A stretch of DNA of 64,000 nucleotides from JAHJDR01 sp964609965 (GTDB lineage Bacteria > UBA10199 > JADGCS01), in the NCBI GenBank assembly GCA_964609965.1, contig CAZSTS010000012.1, forward strand, positions 3,930 to 67,929. Direction: 5' to 3'. Position 1 is the stretch's first letter. Every line of letters starts with the position of its first letter. Positions 1-9,026 of this stretch are shown here, in pieces. Both the position numbers and the translations under genes were made by a program. The notes under the pieces were generated by a model, which searched no databases, was not told where the DNA came from, and saw only the letters and a list, made by a program, of their open reading frames with translations.

Positions 1-217
1 TACAAAAGCTGACCAGATTGGCTATGCTGTTCTACATTTTTTTAGCGAAGCCCTGTACCGGATGGTTCAGGGCGAAACGGTCAGCGTAATAATGGGGATA
101 AAAAGAACCCTCTTCATTTTTTTCCGTCTGAGAAGAGAGGGGCAAAAAAAACCTTCTTCAAGGAGCATTTATGCCAACAATTCTTATTACAGGATCAAAC
201 AGAGGCTTAGGCCTTGA
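1..217 (+). other. Open frame entering from the left edge, possible gene tail
   Basis: A frame beginning at base 2 stays open to a TGA at 215-217 and so runs into the following SDR gene. Its first half reads like a helical protein tail (ADQIGYAVLHFF, EALYRMVQGE), but the part after about base 100 is basic and repetitive and does not look coding. It may be the C-terminus of an upstream gene or chance. The SDR gene has a Shine-Dalgarno (AAGGAG, about 159-164) of its own. No product can be named. Confidence 0.2.
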
Positions 218-866
218 ATTTGTAAAACAATATGCCAAAGATGAATGGGATGTGATTGCGTGTTGCCGCACGCCAGACAAAGCAGATGAACTGCAAACTC
301 TTGCAAAAAATCATGAAGGCAAGGTTTCAGTGCACAAATTAGATGTCAGCGATTTCAAAGCTATTGAAGAGTTTGGTACGAAATTCAAAGGCAGACCCAT
401 TGATGTTTTGATCAATAATGCAGGGGTTTATGAGCGTCTCAAAAATCAATTTGGCCAAATTGACTATGATAATTGGATTGAGAGCTTTCAAATCAACACT
501 CTAGCCCCCATAAAAATGGCAGAAATATTCATCGAAAATGTAGCCAAAAGCGAGAAAAAGACTATTATTTCAATATCCAGCAAGGTGGGAAGCATTGCTG
601 ATAACACTTCTGGCAAACGCTACATCTACCGCTCTACAAAAACAGCACTTAATATGGCAGTAAAATCTCTCTCTATTGACTTAAAGCCTCAAGGTATCAT
701 AGCTGTTTCCCTGCACCCAGGCTGGGTTTTAACAGATATGGGCGGCCCAAATGCTTTGATTGATACCAAAAAAAGCATTCAGGGCATGAAACAGGTCATA
801 CAGAATCTTACCATGACAGATTCAGGTAAGTTTTTAAATTACGATGGAACAGAAATCCCGTGGTAG
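171..866 (+). CDS. Short-chain dehydrogenase/reductase (C-factor-like SDR)
   Basis: A 231-residue classical SDR, the normal family length. The N-terminus carries the Rossmann nucleotide loop TGSNRGLG, then LINNAGVY (the NNAG motif) and the catalytic Ser (SISSKVGS) with YRSTK (YxxxK). These imply NAD(P)(H)-dependent oxidation or reduction of a carbonyl or alcohol in the cytoplasm; substrate unknown. The closest general group is the CsgA/C-factor-like SDRs, known in myxobacterial signalling, but that role is not implied here. An AAGGAG box stands 6-7 nt before the ATG. It is followed after 26 bp by a secreted glycosidase on the same strand, so co-transcription is possible though no shared pathway is evident. 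Confidence 0.9.
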   Translation: MPTILITGSNRGLGLEFVKQYAKDEWDVIACCRTPDKADELQTLAKNHEGKVSVHKLDVSDFKAIEEFGTKFKGRPIDVLINNAGVYERLKNQFGQIDYDNWIESFQINTLAPIKMAEIFIENVAKSEKKTIISISSKVGSIADNTSGKRYIYRSTKTALNMAVKSLSIDLKPQGIIAVSLHPGWVLTDMGGPNALIDTKKSIQGMKQVIQNLTMTDSGKFLNYDGTEIPW

Positions 867-892
867 ACTTGGAACCTGTGACCTGAAACGCT

Positions 893-2170
893 ATGAAATT
901 CGTCAATTACTCAATCATCCTCTTCTGTATTTTCTGTTTTATATTCTCTCAATGTAGTCCAGGCACCTTACAGTTCACAAACGATGATTCAATATCAGAA
1001 GATGAGTCCATTTCTTCGAATGATGAAAGTAATAGCGATGATAATGATTCAGATTCTGAGGATGATGTGGAAAATGAAACACTGCCAGACGAAATTGATG
1101 TAGGTTACAAGTTTCAGGTCTCAGGCAATCAAATTTATCATGACGGTAATAGAATTAATCTTTTAGGCATTAACTGGTTTGGTTTCGAAACAGGCAACCA
1201 TGTCTTTCATGGCCTGTGGCAAAAAAATTACCTAGATCTCATCGACCAGATGGAAGACCTTCATTTCAACGCCATCCGTATCCCTGTTTGTCCAGACTCT
1301 CTCCACAGTGCAGAGGCCACGTCTATTAACACGTACGAAAATCCAACGCTTGATGGTCTTGATTCACTAGAGCTTTTAGATTTGATGTTAGAAGAATTTA
1401 ATAGTCGTCAAATTTACATTTTATTAGATGTGCACCGCATTGAATGCGATGTCACAACAGAACTTTGGTACAGCAATTCTTATTCTGAACAAAATTGGAT
1501 AGATGATCTTGTTCTCATGGCTTCACGTTACAGTCATCTTGATTATTTCATGGGGATCGATCTCTTTAATGAACCTCATGGTGCAGCCACATGGGGCACT
1601 GGCGATGATGACACAGATTGGAAACTAGCGGTTGAAACAGCAGCAGAAGAAATACTGGCTGCAAACAATAACATCCTCATTTTTGTCGAAGGCATTCAAG
1701 AAAACGCTCTCTGTTCCTCGACTGAATACGAACACTGGTGGGGAGGCAATATCGAACCACAAGAATGCTATGCCTTGGATGTTGATCCATTAAAACTCGT
1801 GTTCACCCCTCATGTGTATGGACCTGATGTCTACTGGCAATCTTATTTTTCTGACATGGACTTTCCAAACAACATGCCCGCTATTTGGAATGAGCATTTT
1901 GGTTTTTTGGTTGATGAGATTCCGATTGTGCCTGGTGAGTTTGGTGGAAAATATGGTGAGGGTCATGCCGAAGACATTATCTGGCAAGATGCCTTTGTTG
2001 ATTACATGATCGATAATAATATGTGTTCATTCTTTTATTGGTGTTTGAATCCTAACTCAGGAGATACTGGCGGAATTTTGGATGATGACTGGGAAACCGT
2101 GAAAGAAGCCAAATACCAAAACCTTTGTCGATTGATGGAGCATTGTGATGCTAGTATCACATGTAACTAG
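893..2170 (+). CDS. GH5-type glycoside hydrolase lipoprotein (cellulase-like)
   Basis: A 425-residue exported glycosidase. The N-terminus is a lipoprotein signal with lipobox FSQC (acylated Cys21), followed by an acidic Asp/Ser/Glu-rich linker to about residue 65, which probably spaces the enzyme from the membrane. The catalytic domain shows GH5 landmarks: DLFNEPHG with acid/base Glu227 and PGEFGG with nucleophile Glu349, plus NAIRIPV near the start of the barrel. GH5 enzymes are retaining beta-glycanases (cellulase, mannanase and others); the exact substrate cannot be read from sequence. Its TAG stop lies in the first unit of a 7-nt repeat array that also terminates the convergent neighbour. 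Confidence 0.88.
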   Translation: MKFVNYSIILFCIFCFIFSQCSPGTLQFTNDDSISEDESISSNDESNSDDNDSDSEDDVENETLPDEIDVGYKFQVSGNQIYHDGNRINLLGINWFGFETGNHVFHGLWQKNYLDLIDQMEDLHFNAIRIPVCPDSLHSAEATSINTYENPTLDGLDSLELLDLMLEEFNSRQIYILLDVHRIECDVTTELWYSNSYSEQNWIDDLVLMASRYSHLDYFMGIDLFNEPHGAATWGTGDDDTDWKLAVETAAEEILAANNNILIFVEGIQENALCSSTEYEHWWGGNIEPQECYALDVDPLKLVFTPHVYGPDVYWQSYFSDMDFPNNMPAIWNEHFGFLVDEIPIVPGEFGGKYGEGHAEDIIWQDAFVDYMIDNNMCSFFYWCLNPNSGDTGGILDDDWETVKEAKYQNLCRLMEHCDASITCN

Positions 2171-2196
2171 CTACTAGCTACTAACTACTAGCTACC
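2167..2196. repeat. 7-nt array, unit CTAGCTA
   Basis: Four units (CTAGCTA, CTAGCTA, CTAACTA, CTAGCTA) lie between two convergent genes. Because the unit contains CTAG, it gives TAG on both strands. The GH5 stop (2168-2170) and the EEP stop (2188-2190 on minus) are both inside the array. Confidence 0.9.
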
Positions 2197-3429
2197 ATCC
2201 CCTTCCCCCTTCACCTCAAAATCCAACAACACAGGATCATGATTTGAGATTGGATCTCCATCTTTAAAGAGATGTTGGATCACCTTAGGCCGCTCTGCCC
2301 CAGGAGCCTGGCTCGGTTTGACACCCTTATTAGCTGCAAACCAATCATACTTGAATGGCACTTTTTCATCTCGGGATTTGAGCAAACGACCTGTGAGTTT
2401 TTGTAAGAAGTCATTTGATCTTAAAGGCCCGAGTAATTCTGCTGTTTTACTATGAAAGCTCCCTACACCCAACTCATTAAAAGATTTAAAGTCAAAACCC
2501 TGTTTTTCAAAATCATGAAATAACTTTTTCTCAAAATGGCGCTCTGGATAAATATGATGTTCTTCAACAATGTAATCAATTCCTCTAAAAACTTTATTAA
2601 CAACGCTTGTAAAAAAATGATTTGGAGATTTGCAGTTATAAGTTGATGTTTTAAGGTCTCCCCCAATGAGAATAGGGTTAGATGTGTTCTCATTTTTAAG
2701 ATAATTTAAAATCGCTTGAGTATGCAGGTGACGCTCTCTTTGAGATGACAAGCCTGGTAAATTAGCACAAACCAGAGTGAGTTTATCGTCACCAACTTGA
2801 GCATCAGCTATGACAGCCTTGTGACAGCCTATGCGCTTATTAGGGCCCTTCATGGGATCATGATAATTTTTAAGAGGGATGACGCGCAGATTCGACAAAG
2901 GCAAGCGAGTCATAATAGCGTTTCCTTCTAGCCCAAGATATTGATGTGTTTTTGCGTGCGCCCAGTCTAAATGAAGATAAGATGTAGCAAAAAAATAATT
3001 ATACCCCAGTTCAATGGCAAGATCTCTAATCACATTAATATTTTGAGAACGCCAACTACTCACATCAACCCCTGGCAGAAAATAAATATCTGCCCGACTA
3101 ACCATGGCACGATTTCTCAATGTCTCTAAAATGCCTTTAAAGTTTATGCCATGCTCTAGATGCCATAAAATAGCTCTATAAAACGATTTATCTCTTCCTG
3201 AATCTTCATCAGCAAAACAACCGTATTCATAACCATTAATCACAGACTCAATTTTAGGTTTGAGTGTTTTATAGATATTGGATTTGATGAGTTTGCGGGT
3301 AGACAAGAATGTAGCTAGCTTGGCAAATTCCGAACTCAGTTTATGCCGAAGAACGCATTCCTTTTCTGCTGTGTCTGTTGATTCTTCATCTGATAAATCG
3401 GATAGTTTTTTTTGTAAGTCTTCGGTCAT
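2188..3429 (-). CDS. Endonuclease/exonuclease/phosphatase-fold hydrolase
   Basis: A 413-residue protein whose C-terminal two thirds have EEP (DNase I-like) motifs: FLPGVDVSSW early, then GGDLKTSTYN (the usual GDxN active-site strand, altered) and the terminal SNHDPVLLDFE (SDHxPv motif with catalytic His and Asp). The family cleaves phosphodiester or phosphomonoester bonds in DNA, lipids or inositides with a metal ion. No signal peptide or membrane segment is apparent, so it is probably cytoplasmic. The N-terminal 100 residues are charged and unassigned. A GAGAG box precedes the ATG. It converges on the GH5 gene with only the repeat array between them. Confidence 0.78.
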   Translation of the reverse strand: MTEDLQKKLSDLSDEESTDTAEKECVLRHKLSSEFAKLATFLSTRKLIKSNIYKTLKPKIESVINGYEYGCFADEDSGRDKSFYRAILWHLEHGINFKGILETLRNRAMVSRADIYFLPGVDVSSWRSQNINVIRDLAIELGYNYFFATSYLHLDWAHAKTHQYLGLEGNAIMTRLPLSNLRVIPLKNYHDPMKGPNKRIGCHKAVIADAQVGDDKLTLVCANLPGLSSQRERHLHTQAILNYLKNENTSNPILIGGDLKTSTYNCKSPNHFFTSVVNKVFRGIDYIVEEHHIYPERHFEKKLFHDFEKQGFDFKSFNELGVGSFHSKTAELLGPLRSNDFLQKLTGRLLKSRDEKVPFKYDWFAANKGVKPSQAPGAERPKVIQHLFKDGDPISNHDPVLLDFEVKGEGDGS

Positions 3430-3482
3430 GGTTCTCTCATTTACGTACTAAATGTAATCTACTTTGTAAATAATGTTCAAGA

Positions 3483-3545
3483 TGGGCCTCAGGGCCTCAG
3501 GGCCTCAGGGTCCCGGGAACCCAAGAACCTGGGGCCCCGAGAACC
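3483..3545. repeat. 8-nt fold-back array, unit GGGCCTCA
   Basis: Three exact GGGCCTCA units and a diverged fourth are followed by complementary-looking units (AACCCAAG, AACCTGGG, GCCCCGAG), so the array can fold back around CCCGGG. It is strikingly GC-rich against its AT-rich surroundings and sits between divergent genes. Confidence 0.85.
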
Positions 3546-3591
3546 TCAAAAAATCTTGACTCCTCACTTCGAAAATGATCCTTGGAAGACA

Positions 3592-4236
3592 ATGAAAAAC
3601 ATCTACATACTTGGTGGCCATAAACTCTCTTGCTCCTACTATGAAAAGATCAAAGCAGCCAAAGAACAAGGCAGAATAGATTACGATGGAATTTTTCTTG
3701 TTGATGATCAACCCTATCATGAATTTATTCTTACGCTAGACGCTAGACGCATCACGCTAGACGCAATAATCCCCGACCACACAGCCAAACATGTTATGCT
3801 TCAAGTATTTATGGATCTGGCCAGAAAAGAATCGTTTACACCTGTTCTCAATCCAATAAACCTCGATATACAAACACCGTATCTAAACAAGCTCGAAGAA
3901 GAATCCATCTGGGCTATGAGTTATGCCACATGGACTTGTCCTATGTATTGTGATGAGCCAGAGGTTTGCCCTCATACAAAGAAAAAGAGAGATTGGGAGA
4001 TGGGTGAGATTTGCTCCTACGAGCCTACGAGCCCACGCACCTACGACAAACAGTCTACGAACTGTTACAGCTTTTCCTGTGAACCTTTGGTGGATGAAAT
4101 TGTTTTTATTCCAATGGAATCTATAACGAATCAGATTCAAGATTTTCAGAAAAAACTCAAAAAAGAACCTCCTAAAGAAGTTTTTGTTTTCACACACTCA
4201 CATTGTCATGGAATTTTAGGAAAGTTTAAAATCTAA
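3592..4236 (+). CDS. Hypothetical protein interrupted by two repeat-encoded segments
   Basis: A 214-residue protein I do not recognise. I start it at ATG 3592 (GGAAGA just upstream, then MKNIYILGGH) rather than the upstream TTG at 3556. It has a Cys-rich middle (TCPMYCDEPEVCPHTKKK) and an ending VFVFTHSHCHG, suggestive of metal binding but not diagnostic. Two stretches are translated from short tandem arrays: TLDARRITLDAI (3733-3767) and EPTSPRTYDKQS (4016-4062). The reading frame survives both. Its stop overlaps the convergent gene by 4 bp. Confidence 0.7.
   Translation: MKNIYILGGHKLSCSYYEKIKAAKEQGRIDYDGIFLVDDQPYHEFILTLDARRITLDAIIPDHTAKHVMLQVFMDLARKESFTPVLNPINLDIQTPYLNKLEEESIWAMSYATWTCPMYCDEPEVCPHTKKKRDWEMGEICSYEPTSPRTYDKQSTNCYSFSCEPLVDEIVFIPMESITNQIQDFQKKLKKEPPKEVFVFTHSHCHGILGKFKI
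3733..3767. repeat. 7-nt array inside a coding gene, unit ACGCTAG
   Basis: Five consecutive 7-nt units (ACGCTAG, ACGCTAG, ACGCATC, ACGCTAG, ACGCAAT), exactly 35 nt. The complement is GCGTCTA-type, the same unit seen at 4814 and 37469. It is read through in the 3592-4236 gene. Confidence 0.9.
4016..4062. repeat. 8-nt array inside a coding gene, unit CCTACGAG
   Basis: Units CCTACGAG, CCTACGAG, CCCACGCA, CCTACGAC, a degenerate unit and CTACGAAC. It is translated in the 3592-4236 gene as a Pro/Ser/Thr-rich segment. Confidence 0.8.
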
Positions 4237-4610
4237 ACAAAGACATCGCCACCAATTTTTCTTTTATAACTAGCAAGAGAATCATCTGAAAAAGGATTGT
4301 TATCAGAATACCCTTTGTACTTAACAGTTTTTTGTAGTTCTTGTCCGCGTACATCATCCCATTTGTAACCAGTAAGACTGTCTAACTTTTGATTTGGCAT
4401 TTCTGTACTCATTGCAAAGCTGCTTACGTCACGGTTAGGAATTCGAGGTTGATCAAGACCATCAAGATCCTCAAATTCTACATCAATAGCATCAAGAGGC
4501 TTAATCTTGTCCACATTAAGCAAAGAACGAGTCTTTGCAATCTCAGTATTCTCTGGAGTCTCAACGTAGCGAACAGGGGTGTTTGTGCCAATTTTAGCAA
4601 CTGAACTCAT
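4233..4610 (-). CDS. Hypothetical protein, 125 aa, no recognised domain
   Basis: A soluble, polar 125-residue protein with no signal peptide, membrane helix or known motif. The C-terminal half is rich in Asp, Ser, Tyr and Lys (YKWDDVRGQELQKT, YSDNNPFSDDSLASYKR) and looks poorly ordered. Codon use resembles the neighbours. AAAGAGAC lies upstream of the ATG as a plausible ribosome site. It converges on the upstream hypothetical with a 4-bp overlap. Function unknown. Confidence 0.6.
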   Translation of the reverse strand: MSSVAKIGTNTPVRYVETPENTEIAKTRSLLNVDKIKPLDAIDVEFEDLDGLDQPRIPNRDVSSFAMSTEMPNQKLDSLTGYKWDDVRGQELQKTVKYKGYSDNNPFSDDSLASYKRKIGGDVFV

Positions 4611-4813
4611 GTCTCTTTAATATGCAACAAATGTACCAGAAACTTATCAAACAGACAAAAATATAACCATGAATATCAAACCCTTACACAAAACTCGTAT
4701 AATCTTTTGTTCTCATTTTAAGAATTTGGGGAGATTATTATCATTTTGATCAGAAATTGGGGCCTGCCCACCCCTGTAAGTGCCTGTTATTTATTATAAA
4801 TATTGCGACAAAT

Positions 4814-4844
4814 GCGTCTAGAGTCTTGCGTCTAGAGTCTAGCG
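4814..4844. repeat. 7-nt array overlapping the serS stop, unit GCGTCTA
   Basis: Units GCGTCTA, GAGTCTT, GCGTCTA, GAGTCTA and GCG. The TAG stop of serS (4832-4834, minus) lies in the third unit, so the last serS residues and the stop are array-derived or array-adjacent. It is nearly identical to the array at 37469. Confidence 0.88.
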
Positions 4845-6100
4845 ATAACATCCATCCCCATAGCATTTTTCAAAATATCTGGAACGAGAATGGATCCATC
4901 TTCTTGCTGATAGTTTTCCATGATCGCGATGAGAGTACGCCCCACAGCCAAACCAGAGCCGTTTAAAGTATGCACATGCTGTGGCTTGTCATTCCCAGAT
5001 TTAAAACGCGTTTTCATACGACGAGCTTGAAAGTCAGTACAATTAGAACACGAAGAAATTTCGCGATACTGACCTTGGCCTGGCAACCAAACTTCGAGAT
5101 CGTAAGTTTTGGCTGCTGAAAATCCCATATCACCTGTGCAAAGAACAACCTTGCGATAAGCTAATCCTAATAGTTGAAGTATTTTTTCTGCATGATTTGT
5201 GAGCTTTTCTAATTCATCAAAAGAAGATTCTGGATCTGTGATTTTGACCAACTCAACTTTGTTGAATTGATGTTGACGGACAAGACCTTTAACATCTTTG
5301 CCATAAGAACCTGCCTCAGATCTAAAACAAGGCGTGTAAGCGCAAAAACTGTATGGCAGGTCTTCTTTTTTTAATGTCTCACCTCTAAAGATATTTGTGA
5401 CTGGCACTTCGGCAGTGGGAATCAGATAATACCCTAAATCTGTTTTAAAAAGATCTTCTTCAAATTTTGGAAGCTGTCCTGTGCCCATGAGAGAATCAGC
5501 ATTAACCATGAAAGGAGGAATGACTTCTTCATACCCATGCTCACTTACCTGTACATTGAGCATGAAATTAATGAGCACCCTTTCGAGCTTAGCTAAAGCG
5601 CCTCTGTAGAGGGCAAAACGCGATCCTGTTATTTTTGCAGCACGCTCAAAATCAAGCATACCAAGTGACTCTCCTAGGTCCCAATGTTCTTTTGGTTTGA
5701 AAGAGAACTCAGGTTTTTTGCCCCATTCGAGTTCGGTTTTATTGTCTTCTTCTGATTTGCCAACAGGAACAGAGTCATGTGGCAAATTAGGAACTGTGAG
5801 TAAAATGGCTTTTAACTTTTCTTCGACTGCAGATTGATCAGCGCCAAGCTCTTTTACCTGTTTAGCCACAGCTTGCATTTCATCTATGACAGATTGAGCA
5901 TCCTTTTTTTCTTTTTTTAGCTGAGAAATTTCTTTTGATTTCTGATTTTGAAGCGCTCTGAGTTCATCAAACTTTTGTTGCAGTTTTTTACGCTCTTCAT
6001 CAAGTTGTACAATACCATCAAGAGAGAGATCTGAATTTCTCTTTTTCAGAAATCCTTTAACCGCATCCATGTTGTTCAATACCCATTTAATGTCTAACAT
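4832..6100 (-). CDS. serS: Seryl-tRNA synthetase
   Basis: A 422-residue class II synthetase charging tRNA-Ser (and tRNA-Sec where present) with serine. The N-terminus is the long antiparallel coiled-coil arm (about residues 30-100, Lys/Glu/Gln-rich) that grips the tRNA long arm. Motif 2 is at about residue 260 (CFRSEAGSYGKD) and motif 3 near the C-terminus (GSGLAVGRTLIAIMENYQ). Length is typical. AGGAG precedes the ATG (MLDIKWVLNN). The stop codon falls in the 7-nt array at 4814-4844, so the usual C-terminal end may have been slightly remodelled (it ends DVIARL). Confidence 0.97.
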   Translation of the reverse strand: MLDIKWVLNNMDAVKGFLKKRNSDLSLDGIVQLDEERKKLQQKFDELRALQNQKSKEISQLKKEKKDAQSVIDEMQAVAKQVKELGADQSAVEEKLKAILLTVPNLPHDSVPVGKSEEDNKTELEWGKKPEFSFKPKEHWDLGESLGMLDFERAAKITGSRFALYRGALAKLERVLINFMLNVQVSEHGYEEVIPPFMVNADSLMGTGQLPKFEEDLFKTDLGYYLIPTAEVPVTNIFRGETLKKEDLPYSFCAYTPCFRSEAGSYGKDVKGLVRQHQFNKVELVKITDPESSFDELEKLTNHAEKILQLLGLAYRKVVLCTGDMGFSAAKTYDLEVWLPGQGQYREISSCSNCTDFQARRMKTRFKSGNDKPQHVHTLNGSGLAVGRTLIAIMENYQQEDGSILVPDILKNAMGMDVIARL

Positions 6101-6120
6101 TATCTAACTCCTATTTATTC

Positions 6121-6156
6121 TCCCGACGATCCCACGATCCCGAGAACGCGCGAACC
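6121..6156. repeat. 8-nt array, unit CGATCCCA/CGATCCCG
   Basis: Units CGATCCCA, CGATCCCG, AGAACGCG and CGAACCTT lie between the redoxin-cytochrome stop and the serS ribosome-binding site. The unit resembles the second half of the trmFO insertion at 36471. Confidence 0.7.
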
Positions 6157-7635
6157 TTAATTAACCAACGCTTCCCTTTGTTCTAGACTCATCCCCATGA
6201 TTTTCTTCATACGGCTATGGTTAACAAGAGGCAAAGCCTTTTTAACATCAAACCCTGGAGAGAACTTTTCGGTATGACAACCAAGGCATGTCTTCTCAAG
6301 ATTTGCTTTTGATACTGGATTATTTTTAGAAACATGCGGTCCACCTAATCCATGACAATTTTCACACTGAACATTGGCCAAAAAAGGTGGTACTCTGGCA
6401 TATTTTTTACCCGTTTTCTTATTTTCAACTACCTTGTATCCCTGAGGAGAATCATAGCCTAAAGAATGGCAGCCAACACATTCAGCATTCATTGTCTCTG
6501 CTTTAAATTCAAGCGCTTTCCAGGCAAAGGCGTGCTTTGTGACAGACCATTCAGCGTGTTCAGCTTCATGACAAATCTTACATGAGTCACCACTCGCATA
6601 TTTGTTCTTTGCTAAATCTGGATCATTCTCAAGACCTAACAGTTTTTTGATTGCCATATGATACATATTGTTTCTTTGTGCCGCATAACCCTTTGAATAG
6701 AACTTCACATAACCCTTTTTATCAATAATGAAATTTTCTGGAACAGATTTAATGTTTGTAAAAAGCTTTTTTACCTTGTTGCCAGAATCCTCAATGAGTG
6801 GCCAAGGAGCCTTAAAAGATTCATAGAGCTTAAGCATCTCTCCTGAGAGTTTGCTGCCTGTAATAGCAATAACTCTGTAACCTTTTTTATAATATTCAGG
6901 GTACAATTCATCACGAATGAACTCTATCTCATGTTTACAATGAGGGCATTTGGGAGAAAAGAAAACGACATGGACGACTTTCCCACGAAAATCACTGAGT
7001 TTTATTTTTCCGCCTTTTTGAGTTTGGGCTGAAAAATCAGGAACCTTTGGACTCACTCCAAGCCTGGGCTCTAGAGGTTGATAGGTGGCTACACCAAGAC
7101 TTTCCTTCATATAGTCAAGAAACTGTTCTTCGCCTTTAGGCATTTTAGCAAAAATATATTCTTTAACACCAAAAGCTGCTCTATGTTTGGCATCAAGCCC
7201 AACAACCGCCACTTCATTTGCAAGCTTGAACTTTTCGGCTATCGAAAGATCTGGTCCCTCTAAAACAACAGGGATATTGATGTTGTTATCAGGCAAAAAC
7301 TTTTTTAATCCTTCTACATTATTATAATTAATACTCACTGCTAGAACTTTATAATGATATTTTTCTTCATCAGCTGTGAGCTTTTTTAAGGCCTTGAGCA
7401 TAGGAAGGGCATTGACGTGTTCAAAGCTAAAAAAACCTAATATAAGCCTTTTTTCTTTATAGTCATTTGTATCAAACCTTGTCCCGTCTACAAACTGACC
7501 TACAATATGATTGCCTTCAATGACTGTTCTTTGGCTACCCGAAACAGAACTACCTGTTTTCCCTGAGTCAGCAGAACAGCTGAGAAAAATGAGACACAAT
7601 ACAGATAAGATGATAGAAACATTAATTTTTTTCAT
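6157..7635 (-). CDS. Thioredoxin-fold/multihaem cytochrome c fusion lipoprotein
   Basis: A 492-residue exported protein; start chosen at MKKINVSIIL, where the lipoprotein signal (lipobox LSCS) begins. It has three parts. A first peroxiredoxin/TlpA-like domain (to about residue 190) has no CxxC. A second TlpA/ResA-like domain has an active CPHC (FFSPKCPHCKHE). The C-terminal region has four CXXCH haem-binding motifs (CKICH, CVGCH, CENCH, CLGCH), resembling the cytochrome c-554 family. The combination suggests a periplasmic electron carrier coupled to a thiol-disulfide centre. It is divergent from the neighbouring DUF1566 gene. I infer redox function; the partner is not visible. Confidence 0.88.
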   Translation of the reverse strand: MKKINVSIILSVLCLIFLSCSADSGKTGSSVSGSQRTVIEGNHIVGQFVDGTRFDTNDYKEKRLILGFFSFEHVNALPMLKALKKLTADEEKYHYKVLAVSINYNNVEGLKKFLPDNNINIPVVLEGPDLSIAEKFKLANEVAVVGLDAKHRAAFGVKEYIFAKMPKGEEQFLDYMKESLGVATYQPLEPRLGVSPKVPDFSAQTQKGGKIKLSDFRGKVVHVVFFSPKCPHCKHEIEFIRDELYPEYYKKGYRVIAITGSKLSGEMLKLYESFKAPWPLIEDSGNKVKKLFTNIKSVPENFIIDKKGYVKFYSKGYAAQRNNMYHMAIKKLLGLENDPDLAKNKYASGDSCKICHEAEHAEWSVTKHAFAWKALEFKAETMNAECVGCHSLGYDSPQGYKVVENKKTGKKYARVPPFLANVQCENCHGLGGPHVSKNNPVSKANLEKTCLGCHTEKFSPGFDVKKALPLVNHSRMKKIMGMSLEQREALVN

Positions 7636-7737
7636 GGAGATCTTGTATAGGATTTTTTGATAAGAATCAATTGGAGAAGGAAACTTGCCCAAAATATAAT
7701 ATTTATGCATACAATAACAAAAAATAATGAGGTAAAA

Positions 7738-9015
7738 ATGATGGCAAAAAAATATTATCGAAATCTTTTCATAATGATAATTAGTCTATCCACGATTATT
7801 TTGTTTTCATGCGGCGGCAACGCTGAATTATCTGATGATTCAATCCCCACAACCTCTGGCTCAGGATTTGATTTAGCCGATACAAACCAGAGCCTTTGCT
7901 ATAATACAAACACATCAATCTCTTGTCCCAGCAGTAGCACAGATTATTTTGGACAAGACGCTCAATATGACGGGTTACAACCAAGCTACACAGATAATGG
8001 TGATGGCACTATCACAGACAACAACACGGATCTTATGTGGCAACAAGATCCTGGTGATAAAATGACTTACTCAGAGGCTGAGTCAGGGGCTGATAGTTTT
8101 ACTTTGGCAGGATACAGTGACTGGAGACTACCTACTATAAAAGAGCTGTATTCCCTGATTATTTTTTCGGGAGAGGACCCCAGCGGCTATGAAGGTACAG
8201 ACACCTCCGGCTTGATACCTTTTATAGACACAAATTATTTTGCCTTTGAATACGGTGATACAGATTCAGGCGATCGCATTATTGATTCACAATGGACAAC
8301 AAGCAATGTTTATGAATCCACAGTAATGAGTGGAAGCGAGTGTTTCTTTGGTGTCAATTTTGCTGATGGGCGTATCAAGTGCTACGGAACAGAGTCAGAA
8401 AATAGTGGTTTTTTTACTATTTATGTTCGTGGTGAAACTTATGGTGTAAATGATTTTTTAGATAACAGTGACAATACTCTTACGGATAATGCTACTGCCC
8501 TCATGTGGATGCAGATCGATAGTGGTAGTGATAGCGTGAGCGACCAATTAAGCTCTTTTACTTATGATGATGGCAGTTTAAACTGGGAAGAGGCCTTATC
8601 TTTTTGTGAAAACTTAAGTTTTGCTACTTACACTGACTGGCGATTGCCTGATGCCAAAGAAATGCAAAGCATTGTCGATTACACACGATCTCCAGATACA
8701 ACAAACTCAGCTGCAATTGATTCTTTGTTTTCTGTTACAGCAATCACAGATGAAGGTGGTAATACCAATTATCCCTTTTATTGGACAAGTACCACTCATG
8801 CAGACTCTAACAGCAGAGGTGCTAACGCTGTTTATGTTTCTTTTGGAGAAGCCCTTGGCTATATGAATGGTTCATGGATAGATGTTCACGGTGCTGGAGC
8901 ACAACGCAGCGATCCCAAAACAGGAAATCCTGATGATTATCCTACAGGCCATGGACCACAGGGTGATGCTATTCGAATTTATAATTATGTTAGATGTGTG
9001 AGAGATGTGAGCTAA
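7738..9015 (+). CDS. DUF1566 (Lcl-type) repeat lipoprotein
   Basis: A 425-residue lipoprotein (lipobox near LFSCGG). The start is ATG 7738 or the adjacent ATG 7741, both served by GAGG at about 7729. Two DUF1566 modules are visible: TITDNNTDLMWQQ with YSDWRLPTIKELYSL, and LTDNATALMWMQI with YTDWRLPDAKEMQS. The family, named from the Legionella collagen-like protein C-terminus, is found in surface or secreted proteins and has a lectin-like appearance. Biochemical role is not established. It is probably anchored in the outer membrane and shares its upstream region divergently with the redoxin-cytochrome gene. Confidence 0.85.
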   Translation: MMAKKYYRNLFIMIISLSTIILFSCGGNAELSDDSIPTTSGSGFDLADTNQSLCYNTNTSISCPSSSTDYFGQDAQYDGLQPSYTDNGDGTITDNNTDLMWQQDPGDKMTYSEAESGADSFTLAGYSDWRLPTIKELYSLIIFSGEDPSGYEGTDTSGLIPFIDTNYFAFEYGDTDSGDRIIDSQWTTSNVYESTVMSGSECFFGVNFADGRIKCYGTESENSGFFTIYVRGETYGVNDFLDNSDNTLTDNATALMWMQIDSGSDSVSDQLSSFTYDDGSLNWEEALSFCENLSFATYTDWRLPDAKEMQSIVDYTRSPDTTNSAAIDSLFSVTAITDEGGNTNYPFYWTSTTHADSNSRGANAVYVSFGEALGYMNGSWIDVHGAGAQRSDPKTGNPDDYPTGHGPQGDAIRIYNYVRCVRDVS

Positions 9016-9026
9016 CACTCAACTTT

